Source of the DNA: Peteryoungia rhizophila
GTDB lineage: Bacteria; Pseudomonadota; Alphaproteobacteria; Rhizobiales; Rhizobiaceae
Direction: 5' to 3'
Length of the DNA stretch: 64,000 bases
Assembly (NCBI RefSeq): GCF_004912145.1
Contig: NZ_STGT01000010.1
Span: forward strand, 1-64,000
Shown here: one piece after another, positions 7,184-17,269 of the stretch
Layout of the letters: every line of letters begins with the position of its first letter
Numbering within the stretch: position 1 is the stretch's first letter
Position numbers and translations under genes: made by a program
Notes under the pieces: model-generated
Seen by the model: only the letters and a program-made list of their open reading frames with translations
Told to the model about the DNA's origin: nothing
The model's database searches: none

Positions 7184-9271
7184 TCAGTTGCGGATGAAGA
7201 CGTTGACTGTGGCCGCCCTGCCTTCGGCGTCGATGACCGTCAGCGTCGATTGCCCGGAGCCCTCCGGGTGCCACTCGCCGGTTCGTCGGCGGGTGCTGTC
7301 GCTCATCGGCTTGCCGTCGACCAGCCAGCGGAAGGGCGCGCGACCCGCCTGCATCTTCATGACGACAGGCAGGGGCTCACCATCCGGTCCCTTGCCGAGC
7401 TCCAGAACCGAGCCTTCGAGTGGATAGATGATTTGCGGCGGGCGCTCGCGTGCCGAGACGGAGATGAGGCCGTTTGGATCGACGGAGAAGCGGCGCAGGG
7501 ATTGGGGCAGATCGGAGGCGGCTATGCGGTTGGCGCCTGATGGCGCACGGGGCAGGGCCGTTCCGGCAAGGCCGGATTTGACGAAGGCCTCGAACAGGAT
7601 CGGTGCTGCCGTCTTGTAGCCGGTAATTCCCGGGACTGCGCCATTGTCGGGACGACCGATCCAGACGCCCAGCACGTAGCGACCGTCATAGCCGACCGAC
7701 CAGGCGTCACGATAGCCGTAGCTGGTGCCGGTCTTGTAGGCGATGCCGGCGGGCGGGCTTCCCGTTGGCGGTAGGACGTTGCCGAGAACGTCCGCGACCG
7801 TCCAAGCCGCCCCGGGTTCGAAGAGGGGCTGTTCGTCGATCAGTTCGGCCTTGTCGCGGATGCCGTCTCCGAGCCGGACCGGCTGCTCCCGGTTGGCGAG
7901 CCCTGCATAGAGCTGAACGAGATCCTTCAGCGTGATGCCCGCACCGCCAAGCGCAATCGCCAGACCCGGGGCCTCGTTCGGTGGGAGCTTCAGCGTCACA
8001 CCGGCGCGGCGCAGGCGCACCATCAGGCGCGAGGGGCCGACGGCGTCGAGAAGGCGCACGGCGGGCACGTTCAGCGACAGCTGCAGGGCCTGGCGAATAC
8101 TGACATCCCCCTGATACTGCATGTCGAAGTTCTTCGGGCGGTAGCCGAAGAAGTCGGCCGGGCGATCCTCGACGATGGTCTCCTGGGCGACCAGCCCCTG
8201 CTCGAAGGCGAGGCCATAGATGAAGGGTTTCAGCGCCGAGCCGGGCGAGCGCTCGGCACGTGTCATGTCGATCCAGCCGGAGCGGGAGGCATCGAAGTAA
8301 TCCGCCGCCCCGACTTCGGCGACGATTTCTCCGGTGGTGGCATCGGCCATCAGCATAGCGAGCGAGACCTTGGGATCAAGCTTGCGGCCGGCTTCGAGCG
8401 CTACCTTTTCAAGCTTCTCCTGAACCGGACGTAGAATGGTGGTCTGGTGGAGCTTGACGTCGGGCGCCTTGCGTCGGGCGGCTTCTGCCAGATGTGGCGC
8501 AAGGGCCGGCAATTGACGGCGTATTTTAGGCAGTGAAGCGTTCAGCGCTAGCTCGACTTCCGTTTCGTCGACGACCTCGGCCTCTCGGGCCCGATCCAGA
8601 ACCCGTTTGCGCGCTTCGAACGCGTTGTCGCGATAGCGGTCCGGTCGGCGCTTTTCCGGCAACTGGGGAAGGGCGACCAAGAGGGCGGCTTCAGCGGTCG
8701 AGAGCCGCCGGGGCTCCTTGCCGAACCAAGCGAGGCTTGCAGCCCGCACGCCTTCCAGATTGCCACCATAGGGGGCGTGGGTGAGATAAAGATTCAGGAT
8801 TTCCGTCTTCGACAGGCGCCTCTCGATCTGGATGGCACGGGCGATCTGGATGAGCTTTGCCGTCAGCGAGCGTTCCCGGCGCGGCTCGATCAGGCGGGCG
8901 ACCTGCATCGAGAGCGTCGAAGCGCCCGAGACGATGCGGCCGTTGGCGGCGAGCTGCCAGGCAGCTCGCCCCAATGCCAGAAGGTCCACGCCGGAATGGC
9001 TCTCATAGCGGCGATCCTCGTAGGCGACGAGCATGCGCAACAAGGATGGATCGACATCATTGACCGTAGTTTCGAGCCGCCAGAGACCTTCGCGGGTCGC
9101 GAAGGCGCGCAAGAGCTGGCCGTGTCGATCGAGGATTTCGGTCGACACTTCCCGGGCTTCTTCCAGCGGGGGAGGATAGTTTCTGTCTGCCCAGTTCAGT
9201 CCAGCAAGCGAGGCGGTGGCCGCGATGGCAACCGCCCCCAAGCTGATCCCGATGCGCCTCGCGCGACCCAT
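7184..9271 (-). CDS. pbpC: Penicillin-binding protein 1C (glycosyltransferase/transpeptidase)
   Basis: A 695-residue bifunctional peptidoglycan synthase: one N-terminal membrane anchor (about 8-25), a GT51 domain with the catalytic glutamate of YEDRRYESHSG (E85), and a penicillin-binding domain with S345-A-L-K348, an SLN motif (SLNVPAVRL) and KTGTS. A C-terminal beta-sandwich of the BiPBP_C type follows (about 600-695), which is diagnostic for PBP1C. The ATG overlaps the stop codon of the alpha-2-macroglobulin gene (TGATG), so the two are translationally coupled, as their E. coli counterparts are also adjacent. The pair is thought to guard and repair the cell wall when an outside protease breaches the outer membrane. 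Confidence 0.95.
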   Translation of the reverse strand: MGRARRIGISLGAVAIAATASLAGLNWADRNYPPPLEEAREVSTEILDRHGQLLRAFATREGLWRLETTVNDVDPSLLRMLVAYEDRRYESHSGVDLLALGRAAWQLAANGRIVSGASTLSMQVARLIEPRRERSLTAKLIQIARAIQIERRLSKTEILNLYLTHAPYGGNLEGVRAASLAWFGKEPRRLSTAEAALLVALPQLPEKRRPDRYRDNAFEARKRVLDRAREAEVVDETEVELALNASLPKIRRQLPALAPHLAEAARRKAPDVKLHQTTILRPVQEKLEKVALEAGRKLDPKVSLAMLMADATTGEIVAEVGAADYFDASRSGWIDMTRAERSPGSALKPFIYGLAFEQGLVAQETIVEDRPADFFGYRPKNFDMQYQGDVSIRQALQLSLNVPAVRLLDAVGPSRLMVRLRRAGVTLKLPPNEAPGLAIALGGAGITLKDLVQLYAGLANREQPVRLGDGIRDKAELIDEQPLFEPGAAWTVADVLGNVLPPTGSPPAGIAYKTGTSYGYRDAWSVGYDGRYVLGVWIGRPDNGAVPGITGYKTAAPILFEAFVKSGLAGTALPRAPSGANRIAASDLPQSLRRFSVDPNGLISVSARERPPQIIYPLEGSVLELGKGPDGEPLPVVMKMQAGRAPFRWLVDGKPMSDSTRRRTGEWHPEGSGQSTLTVIDAEGRAATVNVFIRN

Positions 9272-12200
9272 CAGGGTGCGGTCGAGACCGTCATCGCACC
9301 AGCTGCCGTGCGCGCCGACAGCTGCGGGCGATACATGTCTTCGACGCTCGCTGCGGGTAAGTCATAGGTCCCGGGCGTCACGGCGCGGACGACATAGGCC
9401 AGCGTGATCGTGCCGTTCTCGCCTTCGCCGCGATTGACGGCGGCGACGAAACGGTCGCTGCGGAATTCGAGATGCGCGGTCTCGGTCTGACCGATCCATT
9501 CGAAGTTCGCCAAGGCTGCGCTGTCGACCAGGCTCGGATTGTCGATCTCAAAGCCGGCCGGCAAGAGATCGCTCACGAGAAGCTGGGCCGGCCAGTCGTC
9601 CCCTTCAGTCACTTCCAGCACCGCGACGTAGCGCTCGTTCTGGATCACCTCGGTGATGTTCGCTTCTTCACCGGTCAGGCTGTAGTAAGTCTTGGTGATC
9701 TCGAAGCCTTCGCCTCCTGCCGCTGGCGGCAGAACCGGAGCAGCGACGGTCGTGATCGCAGCGCTCACAGGATCGAGACTGGTGTTGGTCAGCGTCAGCG
9801 GTGCCTGCAGGAGCGCGTCACCCGGGATCGTGGCGGCATAGGCGCCCGTCTTTTCTGCGCCATTGACCTCCAGTGTCAGCCCCTTGTCGTCCTGCTGGAG
9901 AGCACGGGCGGCGAGCAGCATCCAGGTCTGTTCCTGCGTGCTGAGTGTTTGCTTGGCCTTCCATTCGTCTGCCACGACCTTTGCCAGGATCGGGACGACA
10001 GGAGGAACGGGACGGCTTTCGGCCGCAAGGGCCAGAACACCGGCGGCATCGCGAAGCGCCGAGCCATAGTCGGAGCGGGAGAAGCTGACCGGCGTCAGGC
10101 GAGCCTGTTCGCTCATGCCGGCTGCATCGAGGAAGACGCCGTTGGCCCGCTCGCTGTCGCCATAGAGCGACAGGGCTGCCGCCAGATGCGCCTTGGACAA
10201 GGGCGTCGGGAAGTCACCCAGCATCGTATCGGCGTAGTAGCGCAGGTCGCTGAGCGAGGCCTTGCGGCTGCGGGCAAGCACATAGAGCGCATAGGCGATC
10301 TCGTTGCCACGCGTGCGGATGTCGTTGTCGTAGGCGATGCGGTTCTGCAGGTTCTGCAGCGCCTGGACCAGGGCTTCTTCCGGCACGTCGAACTTCTGCT
10401 CGCGAGCGCGGGTCAGGAAGTCGGTGACATAGGCGTCGAGCCAGAGGCTTTCGGACCCGGGTGCCCAGAGACCGAAGGAACCGCTCGACGACTGGTAGGC
10501 CAGCACCCGCAGGATGCCATCCTGGACACGCTTGTTGATCGCCTCGTCTTCCGGCAGGCCGGAGAGCTTGGCCAGTTCATCGAAATAGAGAAGCGGCAGC
10601 GCGCGGCTGGTCGTCTGCTCGGCGCAGCCATAGGGGTAGCGGTCGAGCGCCATCAACAGGCTTGGAATGTCGAGGCCATCGGCGCGGGCGACATTGAGGC
10701 TGACCGAGGCACCCTGCAGCAGGCTGTCGGCGAGCAGGTCGCCGTCGACGGTCAGGCTCTTGCCCGGTGCGAGCGCAATGACCTGACGCTCGGTGATCGG
10801 CAGTGTGGCCGGACGTACTGGAAGGTCAAGGGACTGACTGACGGCGATGCCATCGCCACCAGACAGGGCAATGTCGATTGCACCATCGCCGGGTGTGTTG
10901 GCCATCAGGGGAAGCGTTACGGTCGTTGTTTCGCCTGATATCAGTTCGACCTGTTGGCTGTCCGCACCTCCAACGCTGACGGGACCGTTGCCGGTGACGG
11001 CGAGCGTGTAGGTGCCTGATGGAGCGTCTGTCGCCGCGATATCGAGGCGCAGGCTGGTCTCGTCAGCAGGTGCGAGGAATTTCGGCAGACTTGCGGTGAC
11101 GACGACCGGATCGCGGATGATCACATCCGTCTCGCTATGGCCCACGCCGGTCTTCGACCAGGCCCAGGCCATGACGCGGGCCGTGCCGTTGAACTGCGGA
11201 ATGTCGAAGGAGATTGTTGCCTTGCCCTCCGCATCGAGCTTCACCGGACCGGAGAAGAAGGCCACGAGCTTTTCGCGCGGCGGGTTGCCCTGCAGAGCAA
11301 CCTGGCCGCCGTCACCGCCCGTGCGCAGGCGTCCAGTGGCCCCCAGCGAGCCGTCGATCAGGCGTCCGTAGAGGTCGCGCAGTTCGAGGCCGAGGCGGCG
11401 CTGGCCGAAGTAATAGCTTTCCGGATCGGGCGTTTCATAGCGGGTGAGGTTGAGGATGCCGACATCGACGGCGGCCACCATCAAATAGGCTTCTTCGCCG
11501 ATGCCGGCGCCGGTCACTTCGATGGGAATGTCGAGGGGCTGGCGGGGCAGGGTCTTTTCCGGCGGCGAAAGCGTGATGGCGAGTTTGTCGGCACCCGGAT
11601 CGACTGCGAGCCAGGCGATGCCGATCGCGCGCGCCGGCATGCGGCTTTCCTCGGCGTCACCCGGACGGAAGAGGGTTGCGGTCACATAGGCGCCGGCGCC
11701 GAATTCTGATGTCACAGGGATATCGATTTCCGCGCCTGTGGCCGGGACTTCGGCAACCTGGGTGGAAATCAGAGCATCCGTGCCGGAGGTCACGATCACC
11801 TGGCCGGCGAAGCGCGGCGAGATCTTGAGCTTTGCGGTGTCGCCGATCTGGTAGGAGGGCTTGTCGAGGCCGATCTCCAGTGCATCCGGCGTCTCGGTGG
11901 AACTTGCCGACACGAACCAGCCGGCATCGAAATCCACGCTGGTGACCGTATCGCCTTGTTCGACCTCCAGACGATGGCTGCCCCAGTTGACGGGCACCGA
12001 AAGCGCGGTGCCGTCGGCTGCGATGTCGGTCGTGCCGTCGGCCACGAGCTTGGTCGTGGTGATCGGTTCATAGCGCCAGGACGAGCCGTCGCGGTACCAC
12101 TGGTAGTTCCGCTCCAGCTTGATCAGCTTCCAGCGTGCGGCCGGCAGCGCCTGACGCTGGCCATCGGGGCCGAGGGCGATCAGGTTGAAGGCGGCATTGG

Positions 12201-14715
12201 TGTTTTCGGCGAGATCACCCTCGAATTCCGGCTTGATGCCGATCATCGGCCCCTCTGGCGTGACCGGCAGGGTCAGTTTGCGCTCGACGGCGCGGCCACC
12301 GCCTTCGCGCAGGCGCAGCACCACGTCGGCGTTGAGAAGGCGCGTCGTGGAAGGCAGGTCAGTGAGGGAGACGTCGATGTTGGCAAGACCCTCATCATCC
12401 AGTGCGTCAAGGCCTTCGAGTGGTAGGCGCATGTCCTCGATGCCTTCTTCGTCCGCAAGGCCGAAGCTGTAGCGGTTGAAGTCCGGATGGCTGGTTGTCG
12501 GGCGGATCACGACTTCGCCTTCGAGCGTCAGGCCGGCTGCCGGCGCGCCATAGAGGTAACGGCCATCTGCGGAGACCGTCACTGGCTCCTCAGGCGAGAT
12601 CGTCTCGGCGTCGCTTGAGAGTTTCAGGTCGAGACGATCGGGTACGAAGTCGTCGACCAGAAAGGTCGACTGGGCGATGGCCGGCTTCTTCGGATCGGTG
12701 TGGATAGCGACCGTCCATGTGCCGCGCATGGCATTGGCAAGGATCGGCAGATCAACGACATAGCCACCGAGCGTTTCGCTTGTGACGGCCATGCGGCGGA
12801 ACTCGACCCCGTCGGGCCGCGAGAAGAGGAATGTCAGCGGCAGGCCGGAGATGGCATCGGCATTGGTGTCACGGGCCAGCGCTGCGGCGTGCACGGTTTC
12901 GCCGGGGCGGTAGATGCCGCGCTCGGTCCAGGCGAGGATATCGACAGGGCCCGGTGCCGGGCGACCGACCACTCCGCGGTCGGAAAGGTCAAAGCCGGCG
13001 CGGGTCATGTCAAGGAAGACGTTGTCGTCGGCACCACTGCGAGCCGTGATCACGGCCGGCGCCAGGGCTGCGCCGCCGCGGACGAGACCGGCGTCGAAGC
13101 GGGCGCGGCCTTCGGCATCGGTCGTGGCGGTTGCCAGGATCTCGTTGTTCTTGGCGATCAGCTGCAGTTCGATGTTCGCGAGCGGCGCGGCGGTTGCCAG
13201 TGAGCGGGCGAAGACGTGCAGGCCGTCGGTGCCGGCAAAGGTCGAGAGGCCGATATCGGAGATGACGAACCATTGCGTCGCGCGGCTGTCCCAGTTCTCG
13301 GTGACGGATGTTGGGGAGACGGCCGTCAGCACATAGATGCCGGGTTTGCGGGTGGGCAGCGCGTCCTCAAGCGGAATGCTGGTGACGACTTCCTTGTTCT
13401 GCTCGTTGGTGATGTCGACCGAACCCTGCCAGACGAGTTCGCCGATCTCGTCCTTGACGCGCCCGGCGGTGTAGCCGTCCATCTGGGTGAGGAACTGCGA
13501 GGCGGCTAGCAGCGGGGCGATATTGCGGTCGCCGATCCGGTAGAGTTCGAGATTGGCGCTTTCGCTGTTGATCGAGACAAGCGGAATGCCCTGGCGCGCG
13601 GAGGATGGGAGAACGAAGGCGTCGCCGGTGAAGCGCACGGTGGCGCTGCGGTCGCGGACGTAAAGCTCAAGTTCGACCGGGGCATCCAGGTTCTCGTCGA
13701 CCGAGGAGGGCAAGCCGGCGCGCAGCGCCAGGCGATAGCGGCCGCCATGCTCAAGGCCTTCCACGCAGATCTGGTTGTTCTTCGCTTCGAGCGCCTTCGG
13801 CGTCTTGCCGTCGAGGGTGACGAAGGAGGTGTAGTCGACGCCGCGCTTGACCAGCGGCTCGGAGAATTCGACGCAGGCACGCGGTGAGGCGCTGTCGGAA
13901 TCGACGGTGTTGTTGACGACGCGGAAGCCCTGGCGGGAACGCAGGTCTTCGAAGGCGGCCTGGACTTCAGCATTGGATGCGAGTTCGAGGCTTGCCTTGT
14001 AGGCGCTGAGCGCCGGGCGCCAGTTCTCGCTGTTCTCGAGCGACTTTGCCAGGGTTGCCAAGGCGTCGGCACGTGTTGCGGCGCCACGGGTCAGCAGATA
14101 GCCGTTGATGGAGGCCATCGCGCCTTCGTTGGCCATGGAATAATTGCCGGTCACGGTGTTTGCCATGCGGGCCAGCTCTAGCCAGAGCGCCTGATCCTCA
14201 GAATCGATCGAGAGTGCGCCCTTCATGGATGCGAGCGCAAAATCGATGTTACCGCTGGTGAAGCCGGCGCGGGCGGAGTCGATCAGCGCATCTCGGCCCC
14301 AGCCTTCCTGTTCGGGCGCGATTGCGAGACGGTCCCTCTGGTTGCGGGCCTCCGACTTCAGATACTCCGAAACAAAGGTGAGTGCCGGAGGGGCGCCGAT
14401 GTCGGGCTCTGCCGTCTGCACAACGATGCGGCCTGCAATCGCCCCAGGAAAGCTGTTCAGCTGGTCATAATCGGACTTGAGAAAACACCAGTTGACCTTC
14501 GGATTGTAGGTGAAGGCCCGGCAGGACGCGTCGCCGATGCAGCTTGCCTCGCATTCGTCGATGGAGACGTTCTTTTCCGTCCTCAGATCGAAGCCGAAAT
14601 AGTCAGCGTCATCGATGCGCTCGATGGTGCGGATGTCCTGGGCCATGGCGGGTTGAGACAGTGGAACGATAGCCAGCGCGAATGTGAGTAACGCCGAAAA
14701 ACGGTTCTTGAACAT
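9271..14715 (-). CDS. Bacterial alpha-2-macroglobulin with N-terminal PAN domain
   Basis: A 1,814-residue periplasmic protein. A Sec signal peptide ends near AMAQD. A PAN/Apple-like domain (about 32-86) carries paired cysteines (CEASC, SCRAF, NWCFL). MG domains and a bait-like region follow, then a thioester domain with GCAEQ (C1364-Q1367) and a C-terminal receptor-like domain. Such proteins trap proteases: bait cleavage exposes the thioester, which links covalently to the attacker. The E. coli homolog YfhM has a lipobox; here there is no cysteine at the cleavage site, so the protein is probably soluble. GGAGGGG precedes the ATG. It is the first gene of a two-gene operon with pbpC. Confidence 0.93.
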   Translation of the reverse strand: MFKNRFSALLTFALAIVPLSQPAMAQDIRTIERIDDADYFGFDLRTEKNVSIDECEASCIGDASCRAFTYNPKVNWCFLKSDYDQLNSFPGAIAGRIVVQTAEPDIGAPPALTFVSEYLKSEARNQRDRLAIAPEQEGWGRDALIDSARAGFTSGNIDFALASMKGALSIDSEDQALWLELARMANTVTGNYSMANEGAMASINGYLLTRGAATRADALATLAKSLENSENWRPALSAYKASLELASNAEVQAAFEDLRSRQGFRVVNNTVDSDSASPRACVEFSEPLVKRGVDYTSFVTLDGKTPKALEAKNNQICVEGLEHGGRYRLALRAGLPSSVDENLDAPVELELYVRDRSATVRFTGDAFVLPSSARQGIPLVSINSESANLELYRIGDRNIAPLLAASQFLTQMDGYTAGRVKDEIGELVWQGSVDITNEQNKEVVTSIPLEDALPTRKPGIYVLTAVSPTSVTENWDSRATQWFVISDIGLSTFAGTDGLHVFARSLATAAPLANIELQLIAKNNEILATATTDAEGRARFDAGLVRGGAALAPAVITARSGADDNVFLDMTRAGFDLSDRGVVGRPAPGPVDILAWTERGIYRPGETVHAAALARDTNADAISGLPLTFLFSRPDGVEFRRMAVTSETLGGYVVDLPILANAMRGTWTVAIHTDPKKPAIAQSTFLVDDFVPDRLDLKLSSDAETISPEEPVTVSADGRYLYGAPAAGLTLEGEVVIRPTTSHPDFNRYSFGLADEEGIEDMRLPLEGLDALDDEGLANIDVSLTDLPSTTRLLNADVVLRLREGGGRAVERKLTLPVTPEGPMIGIKPEFEGDLAENTNAAFNLIALGPDGQRQALPAARWKLIKLERNYQWYRDGSSWRYEPITTTKLVADGTTDIAADGTALSVPVNWGSHRLEVEQGDTVTSVDFDAGWFVSASSTETPDALEIGLDKPSYQIGDTAKLKISPRFAGQVIVTSGTDALISTQVAEVPATGAEIDIPVTSEFGAGAYVTATLFRPGDAEESRMPARAIGIAWLAVDPGADKLAITLSPPEKTLPRQPLDIPIEVTGAGIGEEAYLMVAAVDVGILNLTRYETPDPESYYFGQRRLGLELRDLYGRLIDGSLGATGRLRTGGDGGQVALQGNPPREKLVAFFSGPVKLDAEGKATISFDIPQFNGTARVMAWAWSKTGVGHSETDVIIRDPVVVTASLPKFLAPADETSLRLDIAATDAPSGTYTLAVTGNGPVSVGGADSQQVELISGETTTVTLPLMANTPGDGAIDIALSGGDGIAVSQSLDLPVRPATLPITERQVIALAPGKSLTVDGDLLADSLLQGASVSLNVARADGLDIPSLLMALDRYPYGCAEQTTSRALPLLYFDELAKLSGLPEDEAINKRVQDGILRVLAYQSSSGSFGLWAPGSESLWLDAYVTDFLTRAREQKFDVPEEALVQALQNLQNRIAYDNDIRTRGNEIAYALYVLARSRKASLSDLRYYADTMLGDFPTPLSKAHLAAALSLYGDSERANGVFLDAAGMSEQARLTPVSFSRSDYGSALRDAAGVLALAAESRPVPPVVPILAKVVADEWKAKQTLSTQEQTWMLLAARALQQDDKGLTLEVNGAEKTGAYAATIPGDALLQAPLTLTNTSLDPVSAAITTVAAPVLPPAAGGEGFEITKTYYSLTGEEANITEVIQNERYVAVLEVTEGDDWPAQLLVSDLLPAGFEIDNPSLVDSAALANFEWIGQTETAHLEFRSDRFVAAVNRGEGENGTITLAYVVRAVTPGTYDLPAASVEDMYRPQLSARTAAGAMTVSTAP

Positions 14716-14820
14716 GGTCCCCTCCGAGCCTGATCATGGGCTTCGCAGGTTAGTCTTTGCTCATGACGGAGGCTTGTCAATCGGCACGGGACACAGCCCG
14801 CAATGCATTTTGGGTGCTTC

Positions 14821-15741
14821 TCAACCCTTCATCGGCCGCTGGTCGCTGAAGGTGCGGGCCTGCTCGATGAGCCAGCCAGCAAAGGCGCTCGCCGGGCCGT
14901 AGGCCATCTTCGACAAGGGGCGCACGAGGTAGTAGGCACTTGCACTTTTCACCTGGTGATCCCAGGCCCGGACGAGTTGTCCCGTGGCCAGTTCCGGTTC
15001 GATCAGGAAGGTCGGGACGAGCGCAATTCCAAGGCCCGCATGGCAGGCCTGCACGACGTTGGAGAATTGTTCGAAGCGCATTCCGCCGCCGCGCCCTTCA
15101 CTGATTCCAAGGCTCGAGAACCACTGCTCCCAGGCGCGGGGCCGGGACGCCATGTCGAAAAGGGGCTTGGACAGGAGGTCCTCCGGTCGCTTCACCGGAT
15201 TGGCGGCGAGGAAAGCGGGGTTGCAAACGGGTACGACCATTTCATGCATCAGGAATTGGCAATCCGTGCCTGGCCAATTCGGCTCACCTATATGGATGGC
15301 CGCGTCCAGGCCCGATCCCTCGAATTCGAACTGGCCTATGCGTGTGGCGAAGTCCATGATGATCGCCGGGTTCTTCGCCAGGAAGTCCGGCATGCGCGGC
15401 ATTAGCCAGCGGGTGCCGAAGGTGGGCAAGATGGCGAGGCGAAGATGTGTGTCGTCGCGTGTCGCCATGGCTTCGAGCGACAGTGTGCGGATCGTGGCCA
15501 GCGCGTCGCCGATACCCTTGGCGTAGGTGCGGCCGATGGGCGTGAGTTCGACGCCACGGTTCGTGCGCTCGAAGAGCCTGACGCCCAGCTGGTCCTCCAG
15601 AAGCCCGATCTGGCGGCTGATGGCGCCCTGTGTGAGCGCCAGTTCATTGGCCGCGGCGGAAAAGCTGCCGAGCTTGGCGACGGAATCGAAGGCGGCAAGC
15701 GCGCTGGTCGAGGGCAGGAAACGACGTTGGTGTGTGAGCAT
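14821..15741 (-). CDS. LysR-family regulator (GcvA-like), probable regulator of gcdH
   Basis: A 306-residue LysR-type regulator with an N-terminal winged helix (about 8-67; SFSAAANELALTQGAISRQI is the recognition helix region) and a periplasmic-binding-like effector domain of the GcvA subgroup, which shows LAILPTFGTRWLMPRM. It is divergent from glutaryl-CoA dehydrogenase with an 88-base spacer holding a 16-base palindrome, so it most likely controls that gene, as GcdR does in Pseudomonas. The effector may be glutarate or glutaryl-CoA (inference). It is clearly paralogous to the LysR beside amaA in this window. Confidence 0.9.
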   Translation of the reverse strand: MLTHQRRFLPSTSALAAFDSVAKLGSFSAAANELALTQGAISRQIGLLEDQLGVRLFERTNRGVELTPIGRTYAKGIGDALATIRTLSLEAMATRDDTHLRLAILPTFGTRWLMPRMPDFLAKNPAIIMDFATRIGQFEFEGSGLDAAIHIGEPNWPGTDCQFLMHEMVVPVCNPAFLAANPVKRPEDLLSKPLFDMASRPRAWEQWFSSLGISEGRGGGMRFEQFSNVVQACHAGLGIALVPTFLIEPELATGQLVRAWDHQVKSASAYYLVRPLSKMAYGPASAFAGWLIEQARTFSDQRPMKG

Positions 15742-15790
15742 GCGATATGAATAGACCTAATAGCAACATGAGTAAACATGGCTTGAATTC

Positions 15791-15806
15791 TGCTCAGTCA
15801 TGAGCA
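15791..15806. promoter_or_regulatory. Candidate LysR operator in the gcdH promoter
   Basis: TGCTCA and TGAGCA flank four bases, forming a perfect palindrome that also fits the LysR-type T-N11-A rule. It sits in the 88-base divergent region between the regulator and gcdH. Confidence 0.5.
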
Positions 15807-15829
15807 ATCTGGGATAACGAAACAAATGG

Positions 15830-17026
15830 ATGAGACCGATGAGCGAGATGCAGCCCTTTTCCTGGAGTGATCCTTTCCTGATGTCCGAGGTCCTGAACGA
15901 GGACGAACGGATGATCCAGGATGCAGCAGCAGCCTTCGCTCAGGCCGAGCTCGCGCCGCGGGTCTCAGACGCCTATCTCGGTGAAACCGTCGAGCCGGAG
16001 CTTTTCCGCCTGATGGGGCAGGCCGGACTTCTCGGTGTCACGCTGCCGGAGAAATATGGTGCGGCCGGTGCCAATTATGTGTCCTACGGCCTCGTCGCGC
16101 GTGAGATCGAGCGCATCGACTCTGGCTATCGCTCGATGATGAGCGTTCAGTCGTCGCTGGTCATCTATCCGATCTACGCCTACGGCTCGGAAGAGCAGAA
16201 GGACAAGTATCTGCCGGGCCTCGTATCAGGCGAACTCATCGGCTGCTTTGGCCTGACCGAACCGGATGCAGGCTCGGATCCGGGCGGCATGAAGACACGC
16301 GCCGAGAAGATCGAGGGCGGTTATCGCCTGCGCGGCGCCAAGATGTGGATCTCCAATTCCCCGATCGCCGATGTCTTCGTCGTCTGGGCGAAGTCCGAGG
16401 CGCATGGCGGCGAGATCCGCGGCTTCATTCTTGAAAAGGGCATGAAGGGCCTCTCGGCGCCGAAGATCGGCGGCAAGCTCTCGCTGCGCGCGTCCGTCAC
16501 CGGCGAAATCGTCATGGATGGCGTCGAAGTTGGCGAAGATGCGCTTCTGCCCAACGTGTCAGGTCTCAAAGGGCCGTTCGGCTGCCTTAACCGCGCTCGC
16601 TATGGCATCTCCTGGGGTGTTCTTGGTGCGGCCGAAGATTGCTGGCACCGTGCCCGTCAGTATGGCCTCGACCGCAAGCAGTTCGGCAAACCGCTCGCCG
16701 GCACGCAGCTCTTTCAGAAGAAGCTCGCCGACATGCAGACGGAAATTGCGCTCGGTCTGCTCGGCTCGCTGCGCGTCGGTCGGCTGATGGACGAACACCA
16801 GTTCGCGCCGGAGATGATCTCGATCGTCAAGCGCAACAATTGCGGCAAGGCGCTCGACATCGCCCGCATGGCTCGCGACATGCACGGCGGCAACGGCATC
16901 CAGATCGAATACCACGTGATGCGCCACGCGCAGAACCTGGAAACCGTCAACACCTACGAAGGCACGCATGACGTACATGCGCTGATCCTGGGCCGCGCCC
17001 AGACAGGCATTCAGGCCTTCTTCTGA
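15830..17026 (+). CDS. gcdH: Glutaryl-CoA dehydrogenase
   Basis: A 398-residue FAD enzyme of the acyl-CoA dehydrogenase family. It oxidises and decarboxylates glutaryl-CoA to crotonyl-CoA, the last specific step of lysine, tryptophan and glutarate catabolism. The N-terminal helical domain, the beta domain with [16 protein letters not shown], and the C-terminal [10 protein letters not shown] with the catalytic base (E377) are all visible. The [13 protein letters not shown] segment is typical of GcdH rather than short-chain enzymes. The start could also be the ATG nine bases downstream (MSEMQPF). No CoA-transferase gene follows, so glutarate activation would have to be encoded elsewhere. Confidence 0.93.
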   Translation: MRPMSEMQPFSWSDPFLMSEVLNEDERMIQDAAAAFAQAELAPRVSDAYLGETVEPELFRLMGQAGLLGVTLPEKYGAAGANYVSYGLVAREIERIDSGYRSMMSVQSSLVIYPIYAYGSEEQKDKYLPGLVSGELIGCFGLTEPDAGSDPGGMKTRAEKIEGGYRLRGAKMWISNSPIADVFVVWAKSEAHGGEIRGFILEKGMKGLSAPKIGGKLSLRASVTGEIVMDGVEVGEDALLPNVSGLKGPFGCLNRARYGISWGVLGAAEDCWHRARQYGLDRKQFGKPLAGTQLFQKKLADMQTEIALGLLGSLRVGRLMDEHQFAPEMISIVKRNNCGKALDIARMARDMHGGNGIQIEYHVMRHAQNLETVNTYEGTHDVHALILGRAQTGIQAFF

Positions 17027-17085
17027 GTTCTGCTCTCGCAAAGAACGTTCCGGCGCCCGAGCACACCAATTGTTCGGCGTCGGGA

Positions 17086-17107
17086 TGTCGCATTCTTGCG
17101 ACAATTT
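17086..17107 (+). terminator. Possible weak terminator of gcdH
   Basis: TGTCGCA and TGCGACA form a perfect 7-bp stem around TTCT, followed by only a short T-run (ATTTCG). It lies about 60 bases after the gcdH stop. Confidence 0.4.
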
Positions 17108-17269
17108 CGAAGCCACTCCTTACCAGCATAAACATTCATATACTTGTGGGCTCGTAGAAACGCGTGCAGAAGCCCGGTAATTTGCTTTATGCTGATGTAA
17201 GGCGATTCCTGCTCTATAGAGCGGGATGCGGGTGCAGGGCACTCCCAGCCAATTGTGGAGGAGGTGTCC

